Source of the DNA: Sphingomonas sp. BAUL-RG-20F-R05-02
Lineage (GTDB): Bacteria > Pseudomonadota > Alphaproteobacteria > Sphingomonadales > Sphingomonadaceae
Length of the DNA stretch: 59,736 bases
Reading direction: 5' to 3'
Assembly (NCBI RefSeq): GCF_022662305.1
Contig: NZ_JAKNQH010000014.1
Location: 1-59,736 of the forward strand
Below, in pieces: positions 17,981-26,363 of the stretch (the first letter of the stretch is position 1; each line of letters begins with the position of its first letter). The translations under genes were made by a program, and so were the position numbers. The notes under the pieces were generated by a model. That model was not told the origin of the DNA. It saw only the letters and a program-made list of their open reading frames with translations, and searched no databases.

Positions 17981-18015
17981 GCGCCGGCCGCGTGCTCAGT
18001 GCACGCGGCCGGCGC
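17981..18015. terminator. Bidirectional hairpin with perfect 15-bp arms
   Basis: GCGCCGGCCGCGTGC (17981-17995) is perfectly repeated in inverted form at 18001-18015 with a five-base loop. The loop contains the stop codon of the minus-strand gene and the right arm encodes its last residues. It sits between two converging genes and can terminate both; it lacks a long T-tract. Confidence 0.7.
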
Positions 18016-18838
18016 GGTTCTCCAGCACCACGTTGGACAAGGTCGCCGTTTCCGCAACACCGGGCAGGTGCGACGAGAAGCCGATGCCGACATAGAAGGG
18101 CGCGGTGATGTCGAGCGTGATCGGCGCGCCGAACTGATGCATCGGCTCACCCTGTTCGCTCACCCACAAGGTGAACTGGTTGCCCTTCTTTTCGATGCCG
18201 ATGCGCTTGGCGTTGAGCGTGACTAGGCTGTCGGGCGACTTGCCGCCGGGCAGGCCGCCGCGACTGCCGATGCGATATTCCATGTCGCTGATCCGCCGGC
18301 CGGGCTCCGGCCGCTGGGCAAGGTGGAACATGCCATCGCCGTGCAGCGCGACGAACGCTTCCTTGGCATCGTCGTCCAGCGACTGGCGGATGACGAGCAG
18401 CGCCTTGTGATCGCCGAAGCCGCCGTTCGGATAGGCGATGTCTGCCGCCAATGAAACATCGCCAGACATCTTGTTGAACAGGAAGCGGAACTCGTCGCGC
18501 GTGTACCAGACATTATAGCCGGCCGAGTGGATCGTGTAGGTGCCGTCCGCGAAGGTCGCACTACCGGGTGCGACCGCGCCGCCGACATCAGCCTGCGCCG
18601 AGAATACACCAATCGCGCGGTTCTCGACGCGGGTCGGGCGGTGAAAGCCGGGCGGCGGCCCAACCTGATTGTGCACGGTCGATTGCGGGTACGCCCAATC
18701 GGGCGCGATCGGCGCACCCGGCGGGCTGTTGGCGATGGAACTGCCGGGAACGTCGGCATGCTCCTGCGCGCGTGCGGGGGTTGCAGCAGGCGCGGCACCG
18801 ATCGCCACGATTGCCGCCAGGCTTAGGATCTTGTGCAT
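17996..18838 (-). CDS. Exported concanavalin-like (DUF1349-type) protein
   Basis: The product is 280 residues with a Sec signal, 'MHKILSLAAIVAIGAAPAA' and a cleavage site near 'ARAQE'. The body reads as a beta-sandwich of the regulation-of-enolase/DUF1349 kind: 'GYNVWYTRDEFRFLFNKMSGDVSLAADIAYP', 'KALLVIRQSLDDDAKEAFVALHGDGMFHLAQRP' and 'FYVGIGFSSHLPGVAETATLSNVVLE'. Relatives are often labelled 'biopolymer transporter TolR', which the sequence does not justify. I chose the ATG at 18838, where the signal begins. It is 11 bases downstream of the VOC gene and likely co-transcribed with it. A role in binding a glycan or lipid outside the cytoplasm is only a guess. Confidence 0.75.
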   Translation of the reverse strand: MHKILSLAAIVAIGAAPAATPARAQEHADVPGSSIANSPPGAPIAPDWAYPQSTVHNQVGPPPGFHRPTRVENRAIGVFSAQADVGGAVAPGSATFADGTYTIHSAGYNVWYTRDEFRFLFNKMSGDVSLAADIAYPNGGFGDHKALLVIRQSLDDDAKEAFVALHGDGMFHLAQRPEPGRRISDMEYRIGSRGGLPGGKSPDSLVTLNAKRIGIEKKGNQFTLWVSEQGEPMHQFGAPITLDITAPFYVGIGFSSHLPGVAETATLSNVVLENRAGRVH

Positions 18839-18849
18839 GAGAACCTCGC

Positions 18850-19785
18850 TCACTTCTCGGGATCGGGCGCGGCGAAGGGGGAGCAGCACGGCTTGCCGAT
18901 CGCATGGAACTCCATCAACTCCGCGCGCGTGCCGTCCGGGTCGAGCAGGTTGAGCTGCCATTTCGCGTCACGACCGATCTTCGGAACCTGATCCTGCCCC
19001 TGTAACCGGTCGCCGTTCCACAGCAGGGTATAGGCGGTGCGCGTGTCGGGTACGCCGAGTGCGAAATGGTTGAGTACGCCGAGATTTGCCGCACTCATGT
19101 CGGCGGGAATGCCTTTGGTGTCAGGCGTGCCGACGACCATATATTCGATCCAGTCGCGCCCGTCGGGCAATTGGAGCGAGATCCAGGTCGGGTGATCTTC
19201 CTTCATCCCGCCCTCCCAATAGGGTTTCAGGCCGAGGACGCCCTTGTAGAAGCGATCCTCGTTGGCGCGATTGTGGACGATGAAGCCGAAGTGCATGATG
19301 TGGCTCGACAGCGGGTTGACCGGCACCGTCGGCAGCTTGGCGGGCGGTTGCATGAACTGCACGACCGTACCCTCGGGATCGGTGACCGAGAACCAGCGGC
19401 TGCCATCGGGCGCGGTGCTGAGCGCGGCAGGCACCGTGACGCCGTGTGCGGCCAGATACGTGCGCATCTGCGCGGCATTGGCGGTGTTGAAGGCGACGTG
19501 CGCGAGCCGGTTGATCGAATGGTCGCCGGCTGGCAGCGGCAGCACCTCGACGAACTGGGTGGGCGAGAAATAGTAGCGTGCGCCGGAGGATTGTTCCGGG
19601 TCTGGCTGTTTCACAGCGCCGAGATCATGGACGTAGAACCGCTCGCTCTTGGCCGGATCGGCGGCATAGACCGCGATGTGCGAGACGCTGGCGAGCGGCG
19701 GTCGTGCCGGCCCTTGCGCCGAACTCGCGGTGGGCAACAGCATGGCGAGTGCCACGCCGGCGCAGGCTAATGAACGTCGTGACAT
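18850..19785 (-). CDS. Exported VOC-superfamily (glyoxalase-like) protein
   Basis: The product is 311 residues. The N-terminus, 'MSRRSLACAGVALAMLLPTASSAQG', is a signal peptide. Two vicinal-oxygen-chelate modules follow: 'PLASVSHIAVYAADPAKSERFYVHDLGAVK' to about residue 150, and 'HIMHFGFIVHNRANEDRFYKGVLGLKPYW' onward. Candidate metal ligands are the His residues in these openings and the Glu in 'RAELMEF'. Family members include dioxygenases and isomerases; substrate unknown. An exported VOC protein is uncommon. It lies between a beta-helix gene (88 bases upstream) and the concanavalin-like gene on the same strand, probably one transcription unit. Confidence 0.82.
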   Translation of the reverse strand: MSRRSLACAGVALAMLLPTASSAQGPARPPLASVSHIAVYAADPAKSERFYVHDLGAVKQPDPEQSSGARYYFSPTQFVEVLPLPAGDHSINRLAHVAFNTANAAQMRTYLAAHGVTVPAALSTAPDGSRWFSVTDPEGTVVQFMQPPAKLPTVPVNPLSSHIMHFGFIVHNRANEDRFYKGVLGLKPYWEGGMKEDHPTWISLQLPDGRDWIEYMVVGTPDTKGIPADMSAANLGVLNHFALGVPDTRTAYTLLWNGDRLQGQDQVPKIGRDAKWQLNLLDPDGTRAELMEFHAIGKPCCSPFAAPDPEK

Positions 19786-19872
19786 GGTCTGCTCTCCTGG
19801 GTTGCGCTACTTACGCTTGGGGTAATTTCAGATGGCGACGTGCCGAATGTCGTGATGTGGGGGCGAAGGCCG

Positions 19873-21996
19873 TCAGGATCGTCTGCGCGGGTCGACCGAT
19901 CGTGATCGTACCGCGCGCAGGCTGGCGAGCGGACCCGCGACCCGGACCGCGTCGGTCGGTTTGCCGAGCATGTCGGTCTCGCCTGCCGGTCCCGCAGCGG
20001 ATCGCGGCAGTGGCGCTTCGGACGAGAGCGTCAGCGTCAGCGCATCGGGATCGAACGTGATCCGCAGGTCGGCGACCACCGAAGTCCGGTCCCAGCCATG
20101 CGCCGCGCGCCAGCCCGCCAGCGTCTCGTAGCGGATGTAACGCCACGCGTCGGGCAGGCGGGCGGAGGCGGGCATGCTCGTCAGCAGACCCTGGAAGGCG
20201 TCGGGCATATCGACATAGACGTTGCCGTCCGCCGTATTGTTGGTGCTGAGAAACACGATCCCCACCTTGCACTTGGCGAAGATGTTGCCGGAGATGGTAT
20301 TGCCCTCCGCAACCGGCCGGCCGCGATCGGGCCGGACGATGGTGAAGACGCCGGCATTGTCGCAGCGGCCGATCAGATTGTGCGCGATCACGAGGTTGCT
20401 GGTGGCATTGTCGAAAATGCCCGAACCCGCGCAGCCGCGTTGCCCGGGCGTGCCGGGTTCGGCATTGCGCACGTCCCAGATCATGTTGTTGTCGATCATG
20501 TTGCGCGCCGGGTTCATCTCGAAATGCACCGCAGCGCTGACGGTCAGCACGTCGGTGAAAACGTTCTGCGTCACCCGGCAATTGTCGTTGCCGACGTCCC
20601 ACCAGGCGGCGGCGCCGTGGCGGATGTGGCGGATGACGTTGCGGCGGAACAGCATGCCGCGCGCGCGGTGGAACTTGGCGCCGGCCGCCTCCCAGCCGCG
20701 CTCGGCATCGGCCCAGCCGCACCACTCGATCAGATTGTCCTCGATCAGCGCGTCGCTGGTGCCCATGCCGCCGATCCCCTCGACACCGCAGTAGCGTAAC
20801 GTGTTGCCGCGCACGATGATCGCGGTGCCGGCCAGCGACGCGCCATTGCTGTCGCCGTCGCTGCCGATATCGAGGCCGATTCCGTTGGCCCACTCCAGCA
20901 CGTTATCCTCAAGGATCCAATGGTCGCCGCCTGCCAGCGACACCATGCCGAACTGCGGGAACGGGTAGGCATTGCCGACCTGCTGGAAGGTGAGGCCCTT
21001 CACCCGGATGTAGCCGGTGCCGCTCTGCGCCGGGATGAAGGCGTGTTGACGGGTGGTCACCTCCATCATGTGATCGGCGGGGGTTCCCGCCGCGAGCCGC
21101 ACGTAGATCGCGGTGCCGCTATGATCGGTCCAGCACCGTGCGGTCGGCGTGCCACCGATCTCTTGCATGATCGGACCGCCGCGACGGCGCGGCGGCAGCC
21201 CGTTCTGCGGCTTCGCAGGTTGGGTGAAATCCGGCATCGGCGGCAGGTCGGGCATCACCAGTTCGCGAAGCTGCTCCATCGGCTCCAGCGGCTTGCCGTC
21301 GGCGAACACCAGCCCGCGCCGCCGCATATAGGGGCCGAGATCGGTGGTCGCGCCGTCCAGCCACTCCCACGATCCCATGATGCTGGGCAGCGCAAAAGGG
21401 TTGTAGCCGTCGGGGAACAACGTGCCGGGCAGATCGTGTCGCCACACCGCGACATCTGACGCATCGCTGGTGCCCCACGCCGGGCCGCGCGGGACTGCCA
21501 CCCGCCGCCAGCCGTCGCCAAGGACTTCCGAACCACGGATGCAGACCTTCGCGCCGGGTGCCGCCTCGTAACTGATCATCTCGCCTGGGCCAGTACCGCC
21601 GCGCGCCGGGCGGACGCACTCGCGGTACACGCCGGCGGCGATAACGACGCGCTCGCCCGGCTGCAGGATTTCGGCGGCGCGACCGATCGTGCGGAACGGT
21701 CGTGCGGCATCGCCGGGGCCGGCATCGTCGGCGGACCGGGACGCGATGTCGACGTAGTAGGTTTTGGAAAAGGTAAGCGGCTGTTCCCAGCGGGGGAAGG
21801 CCGCCCCGTCGGGCAGGCGCGTGTCGGTTGTGGCGCTGCCGTCCCGCGCGGTCGCCGTGCCGGTCGTGCCAAAGCCAAGGCCGGAGGCGGCGGTTAGCCA
21901 CGCGGCAGTTTCGATAAAGGCGCGCCGGTCACAGCCTGTTTCGGGGCCATTCGACGCCGGCTGTCTCTGCGCCGATCGCTCCTGTCGTGCCGCCAC
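19873..21996 (-). CDS. Exported right-handed parallel beta-helix protein
   Basis: The product is 707 residues. The N-terminal segment 'DRRAFIETAAWLTAASGLGFG' is a twin-arginine-like signal preceded by about 20 polar residues. At about 80-120 'YYVDIASRSADDAGPGDAARPFRTIGRAAEILQPGERVVIAAGVYRE' is split here as the DUF1565-type entry to a beta-helix; later turns are 'LEDNVLEWANGIGLDIG', 'IIVRGNTLRYCGVEGIGG', 'ALIEDNLIEWCGW' and 'NMIDNNMIWDVRNAEPG'. Such folds occur in polysaccharide lyases, hydrolases and epimerases. I cannot name catalytic residues. Its neighbours (MocA, VOC, concanavalin-like) suggest carbohydrate work outside the cytoplasm. Confidence 0.78.
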   Translation of the reverse strand: MAARQERSAQRQPASNGPETGCDRRAFIETAAWLTAASGLGFGTTGTATARDGSATTDTRLPDGAAFPRWEQPLTFSKTYYVDIASRSADDAGPGDAARPFRTIGRAAEILQPGERVVIAAGVYRECVRPARGGTGPGEMISYEAAPGAKVCIRGSEVLGDGWRRVAVPRGPAWGTSDASDVAVWRHDLPGTLFPDGYNPFALPSIMGSWEWLDGATTDLGPYMRRRGLVFADGKPLEPMEQLRELVMPDLPPMPDFTQPAKPQNGLPPRRRGGPIMQEIGGTPTARCWTDHSGTAIYVRLAAGTPADHMMEVTTRQHAFIPAQSGTGYIRVKGLTFQQVGNAYPFPQFGMVSLAGGDHWILEDNVLEWANGIGLDIGSDGDSNGASLAGTAIIVRGNTLRYCGVEGIGGMGTSDALIEDNLIEWCGWADAERGWEAAGAKFHRARGMLFRRNVIRHIRHGAAAWWDVGNDNCRVTQNVFTDVLTVSAAVHFEMNPARNMIDNNMIWDVRNAEPGTPGQRGCAGSGIFDNATSNLVIAHNLIGRCDNAGVFTIVRPDRGRPVAEGNTISGNIFAKCKVGIVFLSTNNTADGNVYVDMPDAFQGLLTSMPASARLPDAWRYIRYETLAGWRAAHGWDRTSVVADLRITFDPDALTLTLSSEAPLPRSAAGPAGETDMLGKPTDAVRVAGPLASLRAVRSRSVDPRRRS

Positions 21997-22125
21997 CGTC
22001 CCGCTCCTGATTCCGCGTTCCTACGGCGAGCTTGCTGCCCGCCGTCGACGCGGCGCCAAGATGCCGATGTAAACGGGTTTAAGGCAAGCGTTTTGTCTGA
22101 GTAATCGGTTGTTCTTCAATCTATC

Positions 22126-22140
22126 ACCGGCGCTGCCGGT
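22126..22140 (-). terminator. Short hairpin after the antiporter gene
   Basis: ACCGGC-GCT-GCCGGT is a perfect six-base-pair hairpin lying 33 bases beyond the stop of the minus-strand antiporter. There is no clear T-tract, so termination is only suggested. The rest of the 176-base gap up to the beta-helix gene shows nothing else. Confidence 0.3.
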
Positions 22141-22172
22141 GCTGTCGGCACCTTTAGCCAAGCGCCAGCCGG

Positions 22173-24038
22173 TCAGGCGCCGCGTTTCTGTTCGAGCGGG
22201 GCCGATCGCAGGCGGCTCGTGAGCAGGGTAATGAGTCTCCGCTTGCGGTGTACCGGTTCGACCGCCAGCACCGGTTGATGTAGCACCACTACCAGACCGT
22301 CCGTGGGCGGCGGCGCTTCCTGTTCGGGGCTCACCAGCGTGAAGTCTCCGTTGGTGGCGATGGTCGCGACGACCCAGCTATGCTCGTCGTCACCCGAGCG
22401 TTGATCAGCGGGTTCGACGAGGAAGGATGCACCGGCCTGCATCAGGTCGGACAAACGCGCGTGCGCCATGTCCATGGCGACCGCGATCTTGCCGCGCCAC
22501 TCACGCGCAGAGGCGTAGCGGCCGGTGCTATCGTCCGGCGCGATCTGGTAGACCCGCTCGCGCCCAAGCTCCGGCGCGAAGCGTGTGCAGACCAGCGCGT
22601 TGTACGCATCGTCGGGCGTGGCGGCGAGGAGATGCTCGTAATCGCGCAGGTCGACCACCTCCTCGCCGATGACGGACAGGATTTCGACGCGGAGGGTCTG
22701 GAGGCCGGCGAGGCGGGCCGCCCGCAGCGCGTTGGCGGAACGGTCGACCAGCAGCACCGGTATGCCGGCACCGCGCAGCGCCTCGCCAAGGCCGATCGTC
22801 CAGGCGGACGCGCCGACGATGAGTACACCGCCGCGACCGCCGCTGGCGAGCTTCAGCCGGCGGGCGAGCGGAGCGAGCGACAGGCCGTGGAGCAGGACGG
22901 TGGACGCGATCACCGCGAAGACGAGCGGCAGGACGAGGTTGGCGTCCGGGTAGCCCGCCTTGGCGAGCCGTTCCCCCGCGACGCCGGCGATGGCGGCGGC
23001 GACGACGCCGCGCGGCCCGATCCAGCCGACAAGGAGACGCTCGGACCAGCTCACCTTGGCGCCGAGCGTGGCGAGCCCGATCGCGAGCGGGCGTGCCACG
23101 AACAGGATCGCCAGGGTCGTCGCAGCGATCGGCCAGCTCAACATCATCACGGTCTGCCGGTCGATATTGGCGGTCAGCAGGATGAACAGGCCAGACACCA
23201 GGAACACCGTCAGCGATTCCTTGAAGCGGCGGAGTTCCTGAAGCCCGGTGACGTCGATGTTGGCCAGGACGACGCCGAACAGCGTCGCGCCCACCAGCCC
23301 GGTTTCGGGCTGGATCGCTTCACCGGCTGCGTAGACGCCCAGCGCGCCGGCGAGGAGGATTGGCGTTTTCAGATACTCAGGCGCGAGATCCCGCCGGAAC
23401 AGCGTACGGATGCCGAACGGAACCGCCAGCCCGAGCGCGGCCGCGATCCCGCCGCCGAGCAACGTACGCCACGCAAGCTGCAGGACAGCGTCGGTGTTGC
23501 TCATCGTCGTCGATAACGTCAGGAAGCTGAGGACGAGCAGGGTGATGGTCGCGCCGATCGGATCGTTGACGATCGCTTCCCACTTCAGGAACGCGGCGGA
23601 GCGCGGTTCCAGCTTCGCCTGCCGCAGCAGCGGCATGATGACGGTGGGGCCGGTCACCACCAGGATCGCCCCGACCAGAATAGATACCTGCCACGACATG
23701 CCCGCCACGAAATGCGCCGCCAACGTACCGAACAGCCAGTTGAGCGGCAGCGCGACCGCGACCAGCCGCAGCACGCCCGAGCCTGCCGACCGAAGCTCAC
23801 GCAGGTTGAGGTTCAGGCCGCCCTCGAACACGATGATGGCGACCGCCATGCCGATCGCCGGGCGCATCACCTCGCCAAGCGCGACCGATGGTTTGACGAT
23901 TCCGGCGATCGGCCCGGCAATCGCGCCGATCACCAGCAGCGGGATGATGGCGGGAAGCTTCAGCCGCCAGCCGAGCCACTGGCCGAACACGCCCGCGACG
24001 GCAACGCCGACGACCAGCAGCAATATCGTGTCTTCCAA
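22173..24038 (-). CDS. CPA1-type Na+(K+)/H+ antiporter with C-terminal TrkA-N domain
   Basis: The product is 621 residues. The first about 400 form a 12-13 helix exchanger: 'GWRLKLPAIIPLLVIGAIAGPI', 'MAVAIIVFEGGLNLNLRELR' and 'ILVGAILVVTGPTVIMPLL', with 'KWEAIVNDPIGA' carrying the ND ion-binding pair typical of CPA1 proteins. After 'LKLASGGRGGVLIVGASAWTIGLGEALRGAGIPVLLVDRSANAL' comes a Rossmann TrkA-N/RCK domain, which in related transporters binds nucleotide and gates transport. It acts in the inner membrane for pH or cation homeostasis. It stands alone, 96 bases from the operon upstream. Confidence 0.88.
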   Translation of the reverse strand: MEDTILLLVVGVAVAGVFGQWLGWRLKLPAIIPLLVIGAIAGPIAGIVKPSVALGEVMRPAIGMAVAIIVFEGGLNLNLRELRSAGSGVLRLVAVALPLNWLFGTLAAHFVAGMSWQVSILVGAILVVTGPTVIMPLLRQAKLEPRSAAFLKWEAIVNDPIGATITLLVLSFLTLSTTMSNTDAVLQLAWRTLLGGGIAAALGLAVPFGIRTLFRRDLAPEYLKTPILLAGALGVYAAGEAIQPETGLVGATLFGVVLANIDVTGLQELRRFKESLTVFLVSGLFILLTANIDRQTVMMLSWPIAATTLAILFVARPLAIGLATLGAKVSWSERLLVGWIGPRGVVAAAIAGVAGERLAKAGYPDANLVLPLVFAVIASTVLLHGLSLAPLARRLKLASGGRGGVLIVGASAWTIGLGEALRGAGIPVLLVDRSANALRAARLAGLQTLRVEILSVIGEEVVDLRDYEHLLAATPDDAYNALVCTRFAPELGRERVYQIAPDDSTGRYASAREWRGKIAVAMDMAHARLSDLMQAGASFLVEPADQRSGDDEHSWVVATIATNGDFTLVSPEQEAPPPTDGLVVVLHQPVLAVEPVHRKRRLITLLTSRLRSAPLEQKRGA

Positions 24039-24134
24039 AGGTTTATCTCCGAGCGAGCGCCTCGCCTAAACGGCGGGCGATCCATTTAGTCGCGTGTCTG
24101 AAGCAGGAATGCTGGGTCGTTCGGCTGACCCGCA

Positions 24135-24740
24135 TCAGCGATCGGCGGCGGGTTCCTGCAACCGGGGTACGGGGGTTGCCACGATGACCTGCCAGCGGCG
24201 GCACGACCGCACCCGCCTGATGTGCCAGCCGCCGCCGGCGAACCGCAGGAACCGTTCCTGTATGCCGCTGGCGTGCTGCGCGAAGTCGTAGAAGTCGATC
24301 GCGTGGTGCGCCAGCACCAGCCGGCCACCCGGTCGAAGCGCGGCGGCGACATCCTTCGCCACCCGCGCCATGTCCGCCGACGACAGGTAATAGAGCAACT
24401 CCGCGACGATCACCGCATCATAGCGGGTGCGGGGCAACCGGCCCGGCAACGGCAGCATGATCGCGCGTGCACCTGCGTGGTCGCGGATTGCCGCAGCGGT
24501 CAGGCGCGTGCCCTCGGCGGTGCCCTCCGTCGCGTCGAGGCGCAGCGCGCGCCGTGCCAGCGCCCTGCTGTTCGACCCATTGCCGCTGGCCAGTTCCAGC
24601 ACTCGCCCGACCGGCCCGGGGCCGAGCGCGTGCAGGATCGCCGCGCGTTTGACGGCCTCGTCCCGGCTGGTGAAGGTGTCCCAGGGATCGTCGCTCTGCG
24701 CGAACTTATCCGCGAACCCTTCCAGGCCGATCGCCTTCAT
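24135..24740 (-). CDS. SAM-dependent methyltransferase (last gene of a four-gene operon)
   Basis: The product is 201 residues with the class I methyltransferase fold: 'GRVLELASGNGSNSRALARRAL' (SAM-binding motif I, here LELASGNG), an acidic 'LDATEG' after strand 2, 'RYDAVIVAELLYYLSSADMARVAKDVAAALRPGGRLVLAHHA' and a C-terminal beta-hairpin. It resembles NodS-like N-methyltransferases in layout, though that is weak evidence for substrate. Its ATG overlaps the stop of the PIG-L gene as ATGA (24737-24740), so it is translationally coupled to it and probably modifies the deacetylated product. Confidence 0.85.
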   Translation of the reverse strand: MKAIGLEGFADKFAQSDDPWDTFTSRDEAVKRAAILHALGPGPVGRVLELASGNGSNSRALARRALRLDATEGTAEGTRLTAAAIRDHAGARAIMLPLPGRLPRTRYDAVIVAELLYYLSSADMARVAKDVAAALRPGGRLVLAHHAIDFYDFAQHASGIQERFLRFAGGGWHIRRVRSCRRWQVIVATPVPRLQEPAADR

Positions 24741-25384
24741 CGGCGCACCTCCACGAAGGTTTCGAGCGGGTGCGCGAACGCGGCGAGTTCGTGGCGTGCG
24801 ATCGCGAACCCGGTGGGGTCGTCGGTGATTGCGCCCAGTTGCGTGCGGTATAGGCGAAGGAGCGACCGTTTCGCCGCATGCCCCCCCAGCATCGGCACGG
24901 TCCGCGCCCGTGCGATCGCACCGGCGCGGGGCGGCCAGACGTGGTAGCTGAGCTGCCGGACCGCGCCGAAGCCGCGTCCAAGCGCCATCGCCACCGCGCG
25001 ATGATCGGGGTGCGCGTCGGTCGCCGCCGGGCCGACGATCAGGTCCTGGCCCGGTCCCACCGCGCGGCGGACGCGCTGTCGGCAGCGGGGCAGGTGCTGG
25101 GGTAGCGCTCCATCGGGCAGGCCGAGGAAGTGGACGTCGCCGGCCGGGATGTCGAGGCGACGGAGCGCGAGCAGGCTTTCACGCCGCCGCGCACCGACCA
25201 ACCGCTTGGGCGGCCATTTGCGGCTGCCGGGGTGTGATGCGGCGCCGTCGCTGACGACCACCACCCGGACCCGCGCGCCATGTTGCTTCAGCGCGAGCAT
25301 CAAACCGGCCGCGCCGATGATCTCATCGTCCGGATGCGGCGCGACGATCACGGCGCGCCGTACGCGCGTGATATCGAGCTTCAC
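24737..25384 (-). CDS. PIG-L (LmbE-like) zinc deacetylase
   Basis: The product is 215 residues starting at GTG 25382-25384, which overlaps the preceding stop as GTGA; any longer reading would lie inside the previous gene. The zinc-binding signature 'VIVAPHPDDEIIGAAGLM' is complete, and a second His cluster appears in 'DAHPDHRAVAMAL'. PIG-L enzymes remove N-acetyl from GlcNAc-containing lipids or glycosides (mycothiol, bacillithiol and GPI precursors) or from antibiotic intermediates. In an operon with a glycosyltransferase, it likely acts on an amino-sugar conjugate made there. Cytoplasmic, no signal peptide. Confidence 0.87.
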   Translation of the reverse strand: MKLDITRVRRAVIVAPHPDDEIIGAAGLMLALKQHGARVRVVVVSDGAASHPGSRKWPPKRLVGARRRESLLALRRLDIPAGDVHFLGLPDGALPQHLPRCRQRVRRAVGPGQDLIVGPAATDAHPDHRAVAMALGRGFGAVRQLSYHVWPPRAGAIARARTVPMLGGHAAKRSLLRLYRTQLGAITDDPTGFAIARHELAAFAHPLETFVEVRR

Positions 25385-26361
25385 AGCGCCGGCACCAGGA
25401 GGCCGTCCTTCACCGCGCGCCCGACGCGGAGCCGCTGCGCATCCGGCGCGGGTTGCCGCAGATAGACGGATAGATCGGTAATCATCGCCGCCAGCGGATG
25501 ATCGACGAAATGCCCGGCAAGGCCCACGGCGTTCTGCGCGATATCGATCGCGCGTTCGGCGGCTTGAGCGACCGCCATGCGCGCGGCGGCGACTCTGGCG
25601 AGCCGTTCCTCGCCATCGGTTTCGAAGAATGCGACGGCGGCGCGGCGCACGAACGATGCGGCGGTATCGGCCAGCCAGAACAGTTCGGCCAACCGAGCCG
25701 TCTGAAACGGATCGTCCGCGCGGCCGGTGGCGACGAGATGGTCGCGGGTACGGTCGCACAGCCCGGCGATGCCGCCGGCGTGGACCGCCACGAAGCGCAG
25801 CGCGCCGCCGCTGAAAAAAGGCTCCGTCGCGTAGACGTTGGCGTCACCGATCTGGCCTGCCGCCTCGATGACCGCGTTCGACCAACGGACCTGATGCGTT
25901 TCGGAGCGCTGCATACCCGTCATCCGCCACCAGCTTCGGTCGATTACCGGTGGCGTGTCGGCGAGATCGATCAGGATCAGCCGCGTGCCGCCAGCCTCCT
26001 GAGCGGTGACCAGCGCGTGCGTGAGCACGCCGGCGCCCGACGCGTAGCTTTTGCCGCCGTTTAGCAGCCCTTGCTCGAGCAGCAGCGGTTCGTCCGGCAA
26101 CGCGGCGTTCCACACGCCCAGCATCGCGCCGCCAGCCAACGCCTGTCGAAGCCCGCCGATCTGCGCTTCGTTGCCGTAGCGCTGTACGATCTGCGTGGCG
26201 TCGACATGCCCTTCCAGAAGCCGGCCGAGCGGCAGATCGGTTCGACCCTGTGTGTACAGCGGCTTCAGGATTGCCATGCTCTCCTGCGCTGTGCGCGGGT
26301 CGGCGGCCGGATTTTGCGCCCAGCCTGCGGCCGCGATCGCCCCTCGCAGTTGCGCCGCCAT
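25381..26361 (-). CDS. Acyl-CoA dehydrogenase-like flavoprotein
   Basis: The product is 326 residues from ATG 26361 (MAAQLRGAIAAAGW); a GTG six bases earlier at 26367 overlaps the glycosyltransferase stop as GTGA and could be the true start. Acyl-CoA dehydrogenase features are diffuse but present: 'QRYGNEAQIGGLRQALAGGAMLGVWNAALP', 'LEQGLLNGGKSYASGAG', 'SWWRMTGMQRSETHQVRWSNA', which resembles the flavin-adjacent beta domain, and a C-terminal helical bundle, 'AAERAIDIAQNAVGLAGHFVDHPLAAMITDLSVYLRQPAPDA'. The protein is shorter than the usual 380-400 residues and I see no clear catalytic Glu. It may be a divergent desaturase or a monooxygenase of the same fold. Confidence 0.72.
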   Translation of the reverse strand: MAAQLRGAIAAAGWAQNPAADPRTAQESMAILKPLYTQGRTDLPLGRLLEGHVDATQIVQRYGNEAQIGGLRQALAGGAMLGVWNAALPDEPLLLEQGLLNGGKSYASGAGVLTHALVTAQEAGGTRLILIDLADTPPVIDRSWWRMTGMQRSETHQVRWSNAVIEAAGQIGDANVYATEPFFSGGALRFVAVHAGGIAGLCDRTRDHLVATGRADDPFQTARLAELFWLADTAASFVRRAAVAFFETDGEERLARVAAARMAVAQAAERAIDIAQNAVGLAGHFVDHPLAAMITDLSVYLRQPAPDAQRLRVGRAVKDGLLVPAL

Positions 26362-26363
26362 CG

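Noticed and set aside
22380..23516. 378-codon open frame on the plus strand
   Set aside because: It is antisense to the CPA1 antiporter and very rich in Arg, Asp and Gly with no fold signature.
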